Part shown: piece after piece, positions 1 through 11,513 of the stretch
Layout of the letters: each line of letters opens with the position of its first letter
Position numbering within the stretch: the first letter of the stretch is position 1
Assembly: GCF_002104995.1 (NCBI RefSeq)
Contig: NW_024468258.1
Span: 682,001 to 746,000 of the forward strand
From: Linderina pennispora
Lineage: Eukaryota; Kickxellomycota; Kickxellomycetes; Kickxellales; Kickxellaceae
DNA length: 64,000 nucleotides
Reading direction: 5' to 3'
The notes under the pieces: model-generated
What the model saw: only the letters and a program-made list of their open reading frames with translations
Databases searched by the model: none
What the model was told of the DNA's origin: nothing
Made by a program: the position numbers and the translations under genes

Positions 1-1572
1 TTAATATCGGTACACAGTTGTTTGGAAGTGCACAATGGTAGTCGCGATACTGGACTTGTGCCAGAGTCACCTAGGGTTTCGTATCTTTCCCAATCATGTA
101 TAACAATTGCAACAGTATAGTCTATCGTGCATAACCGTGTCACACAGTATTCGTGCAGGCACATAGTGGACATAATGGTGGCTTTTTGCTATGTATATTA
201 TACATCTGTCTTTTTATCAGTGAAAGTGGTACAATTGAAATTACAATTATGTGCAATAAATTACTACTGACTTTGCACCAGCGGACACAACTCATAAGCA
301 GTATCCAGGGATAATCATTTATTTGGCTTGCTTTTGCCATTGTAGCGGTGTGCAGAACATGAAGCGTATGTTGGTAACAGTGCATGAACCTCTAGATAAC
401 AGCAACTTATTTCCACCATTTGACCCACAAAAATTGCTGTTTCTGTACATGTATTTTACTACAGGATAGTGTCTACAATGGCTTTTTCCTCCCCTCCTCT
501 TTTCATGACTTGGCCCATTTATACTTGCTAGCTTTTCCAGTTGGTTAACTCGGTTAAAGGGTAGGACGCATGTTAAGCTTATTCTCTCTGACAAACCTTG
601 CTGCCGCCACCATCTGGAATGAACCCAACTGAAACCCTCCCATTGCCATTAGGGACAAGCCTGTGTTGTGCTGAACTCTGGAGAAACATGGGCTGGAAAA
701 TAAATACTGCAGATGGCACGATAGATTTTAGATATCTTAAAAATTAGCATTGGCTATGGCACCACTTTGAAGTTAAATAGCGACCCGAACAACCGCATGT
801 CCTTCATGCTTGAACATTTCTTGTTCCACTAAAAAGAAATCATAGATGTCTCTTCACATAATGCAGTCCGCTTCAAACAGCTATATGATTTGCACCCTTT
901 GTTTTTGTCTTTGCCATCCACCCCATCAAGAGCATTGTTGACACAGAATTCAGCTGTCGCACCCAGGTGAGCGCTGCATTTTCTTAAGAAAGCTTGTCCA
1001 TTCCCGGGATCTGTCAGGTGGGCTGCATTGTTTGAAATGGGAAGCAGAGAACCAGCTTGTTGTGTTTAATGTGCACAAAAAAGTGACATGATATCACTAG
1101 GATGAGGGCAGAAATAACAGTGCAACACCATACACCTTTCTCTCTCGCCTCAAAGTTCATTTCATGCCATTTGTATTTGGTATGAAGTAGCATAAGGAGC
1201 AAGAGCATATATTTACAATTGACTAGAAAACAATGGCTTATTTGACATTGTACTCGTCGATGTGGCACTTGCTATCTACTTCTAGCTTGGCTGCATTGAC
1301 CCTGCTGTAAAATCCGAGGTATATTCGCATCTTTCCCAGCGATAGGATGCGTCTGATCAGGGTGCAGGCTACCTCGCAGGCCTCGTCACCGACATCTGCG
1401 ATCTTGACTGTCTGGAGTGGCGTTGACGATAGGCGTCGTATCCACCTCAGTCTCTCTATTGACTTTCAAGTCCATCCTGTGTCGCTGATAGCCATTGTCG
1501 CCAAGGCGACATCCAACTCCCCAGTATTGGCTACCTGTGCATCCACCACAGCGTGGTCAGTAGCTGGTCGTT
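1..1572. other. Gene-free AT-rich stretch
   Basis: All open frames here are short and none has a recognisable domain or fungal-type codon use. I see no tRNA, repeat array or transposon end. The right-hand side could contain eroded downstream sequence of the broken F-box-like gene that follows on the minus strand, but nothing legible remains. Confidence 0.5.
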
Positions 1573-2962
1573 TCATCCTCGGGTTCCCAAGTGTATTCCT
1601 GCTTCCCCAAGACGATTATGTTTGAAGGTAACATCAAGATACCACATCCTTGGGAGCTGTTGGATGAGTCGGGGAAGGCAGTGCAGGTCTGATCTTGCTA
1701 GCTCGATAGTCAGTCTTCGGATGTTGGATAGCTGGCCTGTGCTTGGAAGCGGAAATGGGTTGCCATACAAATTGGCCACACATACGTTGTCCATCATCTC
1801 ATAGAACTGCGTAATTACCCTGCGAGGGAGCTCAACGTGTTCACGAGACAGAGAGTATCCAGTCATCACCAGAGCTCTGACCCGTGCTACAACCTGCGGA
1901 TTCACATATTGTAGATCCCTTAGCTCCTCTACAATCGACAGCTGCTCAAGGAGGGGAGCATTGCGCAGGATCGAGTAGAAATCGCTGCGGCTGGACTCTG
2001 TGTCATAGATCTCTGCACATGTTAGTTTCGGGAACGACAAGTCAAATCCGCCGGTGGGGTCTTGCGTGATACTGCGGTCCCTGCTAAAACTGCCACGGAC
2101 TTCTAGGTACGCAAGAGAGCTGAACTCAATCTTGGTACTCCCAGCAGACGCAAAGCAGTTTTGACGGGAAGGCGTTGCCCATACCGACCAGCACCAGACG
2201 ACGTATGGCAGGGGCGTAGAACAGCGGAACTGCGCCATGGAATAGGTTGTACTCATCATTTAAAACGACCGACGTTATCTGCATCATAGCAATCGGGAAC
2301 TGGGTTGGCAGTATTGGGTATTTAAGTTGGACTGCGGTCATTTGGTGCTGGTTGCGTTCGAATAGCCTTGTGTAGAACGGATACAGACTTAAGCCATGCT
2401 CATACGCCTATGCCCATGACCTTCTTCGCAAACAAAGTCGGGGTCGTAGCGTATCGACGTCAGCATTGGAAAGCGGGCGATGAAGCGCCTGAGATCTCTC
2501 TCAGCAACGGCATCAGTCGCAGGGTTGTAGTCAGCGTCATTGCCCCTGTGGATGAAATCCAAGGCCAATAAAGCGCAGGTGCCGGATACCGCTCCATGCA
2601 TGACCCTGACCTACTAAAGAGCCGGAGCATCTTGCTGAGCTGGGGCTTGCACTCGCATGGCTTTTTCGTCATCATAATGCACAGCGTGTCGAACCTTCTT
2701 AGTGCGTCCTAGCGTGATGACGTCGCTGATGTTCGAGACCCAGCGGACTCTGCAGTGGTTTCTCTGCCGACAGGCGCTGAGACAGTATGCGCTCTACAGT
2801 CACCGCATTGGCCAGGGAATGAGGAACCGTGGCTCTGCACTCTGGAGATAGGTCGGCGAATTGACGGACATACGCGAGGCCATACCTGTTATTAGTCGAT
2901 GGCATTTCATCTGGTATGGCGATCCTGGCGATGATCCAGAAGAGCTCCATGGGGACCTTCAT
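1573..2962 (-). pseudogene. F-box/leucine-rich-repeat-like protein, disrupted
   Basis: The minus strand carries protein-like fragments in changing frames. It begins with a plausible ATG at 2962 (MKVPMELFWIIARIAIPDE), continues through a stretch of about 50 residues reached by skipping one base near 2740 (RWVSNISDVITLG), then pieces at about 2600-2390 and 2341-2126, and a last 190-residue block to 1573 with LRR-like spacing (LSFPKLTCAEIYD, LSNIRRLTIELA). The start resembles the F-box-like N-terminus of expanded LRR families in zygomycete-grade fungi. Such proteins are usually substrate adaptors of SCF ubiquitin ligases. Several frame changes and an in-frame TAG TAG pair near 2615 break it. Some breaks may be sequence errors like those elsewhere in the first 33 kb, so it may be less broken than it looks. 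The family call is by pattern memory and is tentative. Confidence 0.5.
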
Positions 2963-4668
2963 AGGCGGGGGTTGCGTGTGTTTGCGCAGGTGTTAACATG
3001 GTGAAGTAAATGCCAGCAGTGGAAGAAAAATAGGACTTGAGAAAAAGCGATCTGTAATGGTGTGGCTGCAGTCCCTTAAATATCATGGGAAGGGGCGAGG
3101 CTTCCTGCTGCCTTTTCTGGATGGTTACCATGCCAAAGGTGGCGGTAGCAGGAGATAGGAGTAGGCGGGCATTTGGTGTTCAAAAACCATTTATAAACCA
3201 CACCCTACTAGCCCCAATTGCACAACTGTAGCCATTCCGGTAGCCATTCCGGCAGCCTTTTCCATGTGGTGTTGAAAGCGGGCACCTATCAGTGTCTGGC
3301 TCGTTGCAGCGCTGTGAAAATGGGAAAGGGTATATACATGCCCTCACTCTCGGTGCCCCGTATGCCAGAAAATTTTGTTACCAGCTTCCCTGTGCCTACT
3401 CTAGTTTTGTACTTTTGCCGAAACTTTAATCAAACGGGTTCGTTGCCCAAGCACTGCCCAGGAACACTGCTCGTCGGCTGCCTTGAAATCCGCACGACAT
3501 TCTCAGCCAAGCCGCCTTGTCATTTTTACAAATACTGGCTGCTGGCCAGGGATGTCAAGGAAAGGAGCATGAATCGACAAAGCCTCCCTGTGCTTGTGTG
3601 GCATGGTTTTCATCCTTCGAGTTGTGGGAGACTTTGGTGACGTGTCCATTCAGGCTTGCTGGGAAACCCCAAACTAGTGCAGGCTGCGGCTGTCAGAGGT
3701 CAAAAGGGTTGTGGCTGCAATAAGGTTGACAGATAGGTGTTGCCGGCGGCGCATGTTATACGCTAGTGTGAGCACAGCTCCGGTTGCGCTTTTCATACAT
3801 CCAGGCGCAAGCAACTGTCATGCCGTAGAGCAGCTCTTTCTTCCCTTGACAAGAATGGTGGTGCTTGCCCAGGACAATTTTGAATTTAAGCAAAGGTGCA
3901 TCCGCCGTGCATGCAGCTGATTTGGGATGGGGCTGCTTCCCCTCCTTCACCAGAAGGCTCCCTACGCATGATTGTGTGCAAAAAGAACCACCCTCAGCAC
4001 TCCGATACACCCAGCCACTGACAAAATCTAGGGGCAGATGGACCCTTTTGCACACCATGCATGCGGATACTGGTCATCTGCTGAAGGAAAAAGATGCCTG
4101 TGAGCATGGCAACGGGCTGCCAACACACTCTGTTCATATCTACGCACATTACCTTTCAATAAATGTGCTTGCATTGATTTGTTGGCAGTGTAGCTGTCTC
4201 CAATTGAGGGTAGTCGGTGCGTGGTGTGTAGCTTGTGACAATGACCAAAAGCGTCTGTCGGACTAATTATGAACACCACATCCCCAGTATGTGCATTCGC
4301 AAAAAGCAATGATTACTCTCCAGTAGCCCTAAATAGCAGCGTATTATCATTGAAGGGTATGTAGTTGTATGCGAGAGACCCAGCCAGATACTGACACTAT
4401 TTACTTCCAATATACCCTACGCAAGAATCCAGCATGGCACTATATAGCCAGTCCCCAGTGGCAGCAGCATTTGCAAGCAGCAGACTCTTGGCAGTTGGAC
4501 TGCAAGCAGCTGATCCTTCCAAACATCTGGTAATGGATCATCGGTTGTCTGATCTGATTTGGACCACACTTTTTCTGTGGTCTGACTGGGATCTCGCCAA
4601 CAGGCTCTTTGCGCTTTAGCTTCGCTTTCTCTATCATATTTTCTCTCATATTTTCGCTCATATTTCTC
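2963..4668. other. Intergenic region without a supported gene
   Basis: Open frames of 70-140 codons occur on both strands but lack domains and consistent codon use. A short imperfect duplication (tagccattccgg twice) lies at about 3230-3260. The right end is the promoter and 5' leader of the methyltransferase gene, with a T-rich leader of repeated tctcat motifs just before its ATG. Confidence 0.5.
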
Positions 4669-5724
4669 ATGGACCAGACCTTTGTCGACAACGCCAAGGC
4701 GATTTTGGAGAAGGACACCAGCACTGTGCCCGATTTCTGGCAGAACAAATACAAGAAAGAGGCGAGCCGGAACTGGGACCTGTTCTACAAGCGCAACACA
4801 ACAAATTTTTTCAAGGACCGGCACTGGACGGACCGCGAGTTCGAGGAGCTGCGGCCAGGCCATGTGTTTTCGGAGCAAAAGCCGGTTCTGCTGGAGATTG
4901 GATGCGGCGTAGGAAACTTTGTGTGGCCCATCCTGGACCGTAACCCGGACGTGTATGTTTATGCGTGCGATTTCTCTGAGCGCGCAGTGGGCTTCGTGCA
5001 GGCGAATGAGAATTACAACGAGGAGCGGTGCAAGGCATTTGTCTGCGATATCACAAAGGACAGGCTTGCAGACACAATCCCGCCGCACTCGGTTGACATT
5101 ATATCTGCGATCTTTGTGTTCTCGGCGCTGCCACCCGAGAAGCAGGCGGCAGCAGTGTTGAACATTCTCGAGGTGCTGAAGCCCGGCGGTCGTGTTCTGT
5201 TCCGTGACTATGGGCTCTATGATCTGGCGCAGCTGCGGTTCAAGACGGGCCACAAGCTCGAGGACAACCTGTATGTGCGGCAGGACGGCACACTGTCGTA
5301 CTATTTCTCGACGGAGCGGCTGCGTGAGCTGTTTGTTGAGCACGGCGGGCTGAGTGAGCTGGCCAACGACTACATGGTCAAGAAGCTGGTCAATGTCAAA
5401 AAAAACCTAGACTCAGAGCGCATTTTTGTACAGGCAAAGTTCCAGGCACCAGTCGACACAAGCTCGCTGGAGAGCGCCGATAGCTGGCACAAGTCTGGAC
5501 GGCAGTGCCCCGATGGATACAGAGTAGAATGCAAATTCAATGGTACTAGAAATGGTATTGCTACGAAAGAAATGGGTGTGTTTTTACAGCTTCTGACCGC
5601 GCGAGGCAACCTTAATGACACGCTTGCCAAAGTTGGAGCCCTCAAACAGATCAAGCAGGGCTTGAGGCGCGTTCTCGAGCCCGGCGACCTCAGTCGATCT
5701 TGTACTGAATCTGACCAGACTTGA
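4669..5724 (+). CDS. tRNA N3-methylcytidine methyltransferase, METTL6-like
   Basis: This is a class I SAM-dependent methyltransferase of the METTL2/6/8-Trm140 family, which makes m3C at position 32 of tRNAs; METTL6 acts on tRNA-Ser. The SAM motif I is LEIGCGVGNFVWPIL (about residues 72-86), followed by YACDFSERAV, the family block LKPGGRVLFRDYGLYD and NLYVRQDGT. I chose ATG 4669 rather than an upstream ATG at 4609 because homology starts there (MDQTFVDNAKAIL) and the upstream part encodes only a T-rich leader. Family homology ends near ERIFVQAKFQAP (about 5450). The remaining 90 codons run antisense through the 3' end of the oppositely oriented oxidoreductase and look artificial. If one C of the run at 5508-5511 is surplus, the frame would close at TAG 5525-5527, leaving 57 bp between the convergent stops. 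The N-terminal 260 residues are secure; the C-terminus is not. Confidence 0.85.
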   Translation: MDQTFVDNAKAILEKDTSTVPDFWQNKYKKEASRNWDLFYKRNTTNFFKDRHWTDREFEELRPGHVFSEQKPVLLEIGCGVGNFVWPILDRNPDVYVYACDFSERAVGFVQANENYNEERCKAFVCDITKDRLADTIPPHSVDIISAIFVFSALPPEKQAAAVLNILEVLKPGGRVLFRDYGLYDLAQLRFKTGHKLEDNLYVRQDGTLSYYFSTERLRELFVEHGGLSELANDYMVKKLVNVKKNLDSERIFVQAKFQAPVDTSSLESADSWHKSGRQCPDGYRVECKFNGTRNGIATKEMGVFLQLLTARGNLNDTLAKVGALKQIKQGLRRVLEPGDLSRSCTESDQT

Positions 5725-6647
5725 GCATGGTCCGATACCTCGCTGATAAAATCCTTGTACGCAGGCTTGGCGTAGTAGTCGCTGACGATGTAGCCGTACA
5801 TGGTCAGCTTCTTGTTGATCATCTGCGACAGGTTGCGGATGTGGTAGGCGGTCTCGGAAGTGGCATTATACTGCGAGATCATACCGCACTCGGCAATGCG
5901 GCCGAAGGGCTTCATGCAGTTAAGTGTCGCATCCAGGAACTCGCCACCGACGTTGTCGAAGAAGATATCCACGCCCTCGGGCGCTGCCTGGCGGATTGCC
6001 TTGGCGAAGCTGCCGCACGTCTTGTAGTTGAAGGCAACGTCAGCTCCCAGGCTCTTGACGTACTCGACCTTGTCGTCGGAGCCGGCAGTAGCCACCACGC
6101 GCAGACCACGGGCCTTAGCCAGTTGGACGACGATCTGGCCCACAGCGCCCGACGCAGCAGACACCAGCACGGTTTCGCCCTTCTTGGGCTGGCACAGTGT
6201 CACCAGGCCCACATAGCCGGTGAACCCAGGCATACCCAGCGCGCCGATCAGGTTCACGTACGATGCCTCCTGAGTCGCCTGGCGCCACAGGGACTTTAAT
6301 ATAGCCCGTCGCAGGCACAACAAATTTGCTCTCCCACTTGAACATGCCGCCGGTGACCACGTCGCCCTTGCCTGTATTTGTCACTGGTCGATGCCTCGAC
6401 GATGCCCACGCCCAGGCCATCAATGGGCTTGCCAGCCTCGAAGCTAGTCCACGTAGCGGTCGCCCGATCCTGTCAGCCGCCCGCGCATGTACGGATCGCA
6501 CGACAGATACAGCGGCCGGATGATCAGCTCGTTGGCATTCAGGCTGGCCTCCACCGGCGCAGGGGCGGTCTCGACCTTGAAGTCGTTGAGCATCGGCGCG
6601 CCAGTCGGGACGTTCTGGACAAGAGTAACACGAGTGACAGTCGACAT
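5584..6647 (-). CDS. NADP-dependent oxidoreductase (PTGR/LTB4DH-like), copy 1, needs five +1 corrections
   Basis: This is a zinc-independent medium-chain dehydrogenase/reductase of the prostaglandin-reductase / 2-alkenal-reductase type, using NADPH to reduce alpha,beta-unsaturated carbonyls. Start is ATG 6647 (MSTVTRVTLVQNVPTG). Family landmarks are IRPLYLSCDPYMRGR, the nucleotide-binding SAASGAVGQIVVQLAKARG, FDNVGGEFLDATL and the C-terminal GLENAPQALLDLFEG...NFGKRV. The reading frame breaks five times; each break is repaired by removing one base: 6446 (creates TAG), one C of 6365-6367, one G of 6290-6292, one G of 5729-5730, and 5692-5693 (creates TGA). After correction it is about 353 codons ending at TAA 5584-5586, the usual family length, so no domain is missing. 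It is either a recent pseudogene, a gene with sequence errors, or a frameshifted gene. It is convergent with the methyltransferase and paralogous to the gene at 11514-12549. Confidence 0.8.
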
Positions 6648-6658
6648 TGATAATGGAA

Positions 6659-6689
6659 GGGGTTCTTGAAGGGGTTCTTGAAGGGGTTC
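6659..6689. repeat. 12-nt tandem repeat just upstream of the oxidoreductase start
   Basis: The unit ggggttcttgaa is repeated about 2.6 times, 12 bp upstream of the ATG of the minus-strand oxidoreductase. It lies in that gene's 5' leader or core promoter. No known function is assigned. Confidence 0.8.
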
Positions 6690-7689
6690 AAAAAGTACAG
6701 AAAAAGGATTTCTATGGGGTGCTAAAGTTCAGAAAGCCCGTCCTGAATCAGTAGTCTCCTGTGAATTTATATGCACTGGATCTAGGCTGGTCGGATCCAG
6801 TCCAATGCACACGATTTAGAGCAGAAAAATGCTGCTAGCCTGTATTTGTAAGCAGCACCGTCATCTCCGTCCGTCATCCGTGTCTCCAGCTTTCATCCGT
6901 TTCGCCACACGGCTCCGGGGACAACAAAAAAGGCCTGGAGCCTGTCTGAGCAATCCGCACACTAATTGACTTTCGCCAGCCTGTGTCACCAGGTTTCAAA
7001 ATGGAAGGTAAGCCCGGAGGATGGGGGAGCAAAAAGGTGGGCTAGGATCCGACGGGATTTAGAAGACACCGCCAGCACGGACAGGGGCTTGGAGTCTTGC
7101 TTGTAAACATATTTTTTGGGCAATCCAATCTGCTTCAGTGCGAGGTAGTGAGATCGCCAGCCATGTGGGGCCAGGCCATTAGCCGTGCCAATAGGAGGCA
7201 GCTTGTGGGCTATTAGGGCCACTTCCCAGAAGACATATGCAGCTGCTATGTGCCCAGGATACCACATATTGCATGTAATTACGTAGGTACATGGTGCTTG
7301 ATCCAGCTTCCATCGTTCGACACTGATTTTGAAGAGCGGAAATGACGGCAATGAATGTATAGATCCAGAGAGGAGGTTGAGGAACCGGCCAATAGAATTC
7401 TTTCTAGATTATGATTGTACCTTTGGCCATCCAAATAACAAGATCTTGATCTCCCGAGGATGTCCTGACTAACGACAGCCCTAAAATAGATAGCAGACTT
7501 TTGCATCTCGCTGATTCTGGAAGGCTGTCAGTTTCTTGCCCGTTACCGCCACTACAATCATATGAGCATCCAAAGACCAACGCTCAGCGCTTCCCTATAT
7601 CACAAGATACGCTTGCGCCTGCATTACGTCTCACCAACAGCATTCTATCTCACTCTCTTTGCACATACTGGCATATACTCCGGACAACC
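6690..7689. other. About 1 kb without a supported gene
   Basis: Short frames on both strands lack domains. The left end is presumably promoter of the minus-strand oxidoreductase. The right end may hold further, unreadable N-terminal remains of the subtilase relic that follows. Confidence 0.45.
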
Positions 7690-8930
7690 TAAGCAAACTT
7701 GCGATCAAATGTTCTGCATTCAGTTCCCATGGCCCTTCACATGACCTTTGGTATCGGGCCCGTTGTATCAGCCCCTGGTGGCAACATTTACTCTACATAC
7801 CCTGTCAAAAGCGGCGGCTACATTTTCATGTCGGATACATCGATGGCTGGGCCGTATATTACTGGTGTTGTTGCCCTTTTTAGTCCAGGCACGCCCCAGA
7901 CCAGATTCGCAGCATCCGTTGCCACTACAGCCAAGTCTATGAGGGACAAGAAGGACTAACCTGACTATCCATCCGTATCGGAGTGGTAGCAGCCTAGCTG
8001 ATGTGTATGCACCCATTACCGCGCGCGCCCAATTATTCCTGTCATCGATTATCTTAAACAATACCGATACTGGTCTGCTAAGAGATATCTCTGGTGCCAG
8101 CTTCCCTAGATCCATTTGCTAGGTGCGCCATACTTTCATGATTTACAATTACGATGTCAAGCGGACTGCACGTATTTAGCTTGCCAACTCTTCCGCCAAC
8201 TCATCCTCTCCCCAGTACCCTAATGGCACATTTGTCTTCAAGCCTCACATTAGGCCACTGAATTCGGCTGCGATCACCGCCAGCAGCAAGTCTTCCCAAC
8301 TGTTTTCCACTGACCTCCAGACGACTAGCTCGAGCGAACCTGGTGAGCAGCGCAAGGCTGAAACTACCATCGTTGCACTGTATGTACTGAAGGAGTCGAA
8401 GCACTGATTCTATGGTGGCTTCACCAGCATAGCTCTCTCTTAGAATGGAGCTGGCAGGGACAAGAGGCATTATGTCATTCCATATGCTGGATTCAACGGT
8501 GATTTCGCCAAGCTTGCTGCTTTTATCGACGATCCGAGGGGATTTGCTGGCAGCGTGTGCACGAGTGTCAACACTTACGATGGCCTGACAACATTTGGTG
8601 CCAGTCCCAAAAAGCCCTTTGCATTTATTTACTTCATGATGCTCCCGCCACACCTAGGTACCGCAACATTGATCGACTCTAGTCGCTTGGACTATCGGCT
8701 ATCTTTTCCGACAGCTATATTGGGTATGCGCCGCGTACCATGAGTAGGTCCTGGACAAGAAGAATCCCTGTCTGTCCATCAATGGAACAATGTACTCGGA
8801 CAAAGAATTTATCAAAGGCAACCATGTTCCAAATGGCCTTTACTGCGTTTTGTTGAACGTCTTGCGACCCATTTGGCGATGCTACAAACGATTCTGGCCA
8901 TTAGGCTTCGGTGTCAAGTTTTTTTTCTTT
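7690..8930 (+). pseudogene. Secreted subtilase (peptidase S8, Vpr-like) relic
   Basis: Plus-strand fragments in several frames follow the order of a fungal extracellular subtilisin-like protease. They start at FSSHGPSHD (about 7717), then PVVSAPGGNIYSTYPV and the catalytic-serine block SDTSMAGPYITGVVALF (Ser codon 7840-7842; the usual GTSMA glycine is Asp). Downstream are a block like the post-catalytic QGSGL segment (RSGSSLADVYAPITAR, about 7975), VIPYAGFNGDFAKLAAF (about 8480) and NGLYCVLLNVLRPFGDA (about 8835), which match the Fn3-like C-terminal region. The Asp and His parts of the triad are absent, and multiple stops and frame changes interrupt the rest. A weak continuation (YANTSGGYVYGRILL) is seen at about 9170-9215. 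This is a decayed gene, not an active protease. Confidence 0.7.
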
Positions 8931-9325
8931 CTTTTTTCGATTGCTCAATATAGTATTTCGCAGATATATTGCAGCTCACTTAATGCTGACATGCGTAAAA
9001 AGCAAATGTTTTTAATGGTATTTAGCAGTATGAAATGGATTTCAAAACTACAGCAACAAAAGATAAACTGCATGCACCGCTCCGTTGTCCTTTTGAGGAT
9101 TTGCTATGTGTGTAGACACTGCAACAGCAGAACCTGAGCAGCGAGCTGCCACCATTCTCAGCGTCAGTCCTTATGCCAATACATCCGGCGGTTACGTTTA
9201 TGGACGAATCCTGTTAGTTCATGACGAGTCAACTGACATGCCGCCATCAGGCTGGATGTCTGACAACGCAGTGAGCGGGTGCACTTGCTTGGTTTCCGTA
9301 GTAACCAATATCAAGTCCTCTTTTA

Positions 9326-10626
9326 CTAATTCACAATCGGCAGACCAGTCCTGCGTGCGCGCTGCACCCTCGTAATCGCAGGCTTGGTGGCCCAGCCCTG
9401 TCCATACGAGGGTATTAGAGCCATGAGGACGTTGACCAGGTTCTGATTCACACTGTACATGATCCTGTCCTTATCACTCATCTCTTTGATGCTGGTGCAG
9501 CACACAGGGCACTTAGTGCTATGGCAGAGCAACGAGCACAGGCACTTGGCGCACGCGTTGTGGCCACAAGGCGTAGTGACTGGCATCTGCACAAGCTCCT
9601 GACACACAGCACAAACGAACATGTTCTTAGCTACCTCTTCCAGGAACTCCAGCTCCCCATAGTACGTGCCATTCAGAATCTCAGTCCAGATGCGGTCATT
9701 CGCAGCATCGAGACGTATAAGCTCACGCAACACGGCATTTGGTAGAATGCGCACTAATGACTCGGTGGATTTGCGCAGTGTATGGCACCGGCCATCGGCA
9801 TCAGCGCCATCGGGGTCGTACATAATAAGCCCGAGCTCCCTTGGTCCGCAGCTGGCCTTCCAGTGTCCAGGGCGACGGTTCTGGGTCGTCTCGGTGGAAC
9901 CAGAACCGCCAGACATACATGCCGCTGTGTCCCCTCTCTTTCCTGTACTTGTAAATTTTGTATATGCCGTCGTAGCGCACTCCCATCTTAGGTCCGAATT
10001 CCGTATGCCTCTTCGCAGCTTTGTAGCCGCGACACACGCGGATCGGTGAGCTCTTGCGCCAGTCGATTGCCTCGGCGCCAACTTCGGCGTTGATCGGTGC
10101 CGTCACACGCGCGTGCCAGAGACATGTTCTGGCGGGTCAACTCCTGGTCAGAGATTTGGACTGTTGACTTGTCCGTGTAGCCGCCGGATCTAGTATATAT
10201 GAACTCATCGCCGTAGTCTTCGTCCTCTGGATAACCGGCTGCCAGTACAATCGAGACAGCTGGCGTCGATGACTTGCCAGCGATACCAGCAATTGTAGGT
10301 CGGTGGACTCCAGCCTCCGATACATGGATGCGGAACCTGCCACGACTGGCCAACATGGACACCTGGAATCGGCCCAGCGTAGTCGCTGTCAACGATAGCG
10401 CACTTTTTGTATGTATTTACACGCGCCATGCCGCCATCTGACCTCTTTGTCTGGGTCAGTCGACGGTATCTTGGCCGATGTATGTCGACTTGCCAGACAT
10501 ATTCTCGCCCTCCATCATGTCCTCGCCCATGCTGTTGTTCTGAACTAGCTCATCAGCCTTGATGCTCAACGAACGCGATAAACGTGTCACCGTGAGCCAC
10601 GCCATAGTCGAATAGTTCCTTGCTGT
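9326..10626 (-). CDS. UHRF1-like SRA (YDG)-RING protein, needs several +1 corrections
   Basis: The gene encodes an SRA-YDG domain followed by a C-terminal C3HC4 RING, the UHRF family layout for hemimethylated-CpG readers with E3 ubiquitin-ligase activity. SRA landmarks in order are CAIVDSDYAGPIPGVHVG (about 10395), SEAGVHRPTIAGIAGKSS, VSIVLAAGYPEDEDYGDEF, NAEVGAEAIDW, the signature RYDGIYKI (about 9960) and FWFHRDDPEPSPWT. The RING is CAVCQELVQMP...CGHNACAKC...CPVC (about 9620-9500). Upstream, LFDYGVAHGDTF resembles the end of a ubiquitin-like domain, preceded by a possible 3' splice site (tttttagcttgcag) at 10627. I could not find the first exon. Continuity needs one base removed at about 10567, 10458, 10446-10448, 10336-10337, 10100-10101 and 9838-9840; the last four are strongly supported by family homology. 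The stop is at 9326. No Tudor or PHD module was found. Confidence 0.75.
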
Positions 10627-11513
10627 CTGCAAGCTAAAAAGTCCAAGCTGACATTTGTCAGTGTCCTAGGAAAGGGAGAGAAGCACAGGATACCACAATA
10701 GATATCCCACCAAAGTGCATTCTGCTTTATACTACCGACCTATACACCGCTTGAGACCACCACCAAACCCTAAATTTTCATGGCTGCTGCAAGCAAGGTG
10801 GCGGGTGGTCTGGCTTGGAAATGTTTTAATGGGTATCTACCTGCTTTTCACGGTAAGCCAGTATAATGCGCTCGGGCACAATCTTCTTTTTAATTCCTCA
10901 AACAGCCACTTGGCAAGCCATCCGCCGAACATCTTCGACCATTTCTGTCTGCTTGACAACAAGGAAGGTGATGATTTCCTCGGGCGCCGCATATGTGATT
11001 TTAACCCTCATTTTTCCATACGATGGCGCGCTTTGCTTCCAGCTATGCTGTTACGATGATTATATGCGGATGTGCGCAGTTTGGTAAGAGTTTGAAAGCA
11101 GCCTGCTGATGTATTTTATTTAGAGGAAAAGGAGAGAAATAAAACTATGAGATTTCATGTGTGCTGGCTGCTTTATGGTGTCAAAGATGAGTTAGAGCTA
11201 CAAAAAATTGACATATGGCGCAGGTATAAAATGCAGCGCGGAGACAGTTTTGAAAGTGAGATGCATCTTTTAAACACCACAGCACCTCAGGGGTTCGAAT
11301 CTGAAGGCCCATTGTGCGCATCATGCCGCCGAACGCCCATTGTCAGGTGCCTGGCTCGGTGTCTGGAACACTCACGTTAGGGGTTGTGCTGATGGTCGCC
11401 AATCCCGACACATATCATTTTATTTACTGCACGATAGATATGTATGGTGAAAATATGACGCGGGTAGGAAAATAATCGCCTCAACTATGTATTGCACCTA
11501 ATCGAAACATGCT
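10627..11513. other. Intergenic region, no supported gene
   Basis: Probably contains the missing 5' exon or promoter of the SRA-RING gene on the minus strand at its left. A perfect pol III B-box-like string (ggttcgaatc) occurs at about 11289 with a weak A-box-like TGGCGCAGG near 11215, but no tRNA folds from it. The remaining open frames have no recognisable content. Confidence 0.4.

Noticed and set aside
11200-11305. Possible tRNA or SINE: perfect B-box string with a weak A box
   Set aside because: The T-arm and acceptor stem do not pair, so no cloverleaf forms, and no second copy of the unit was seen.
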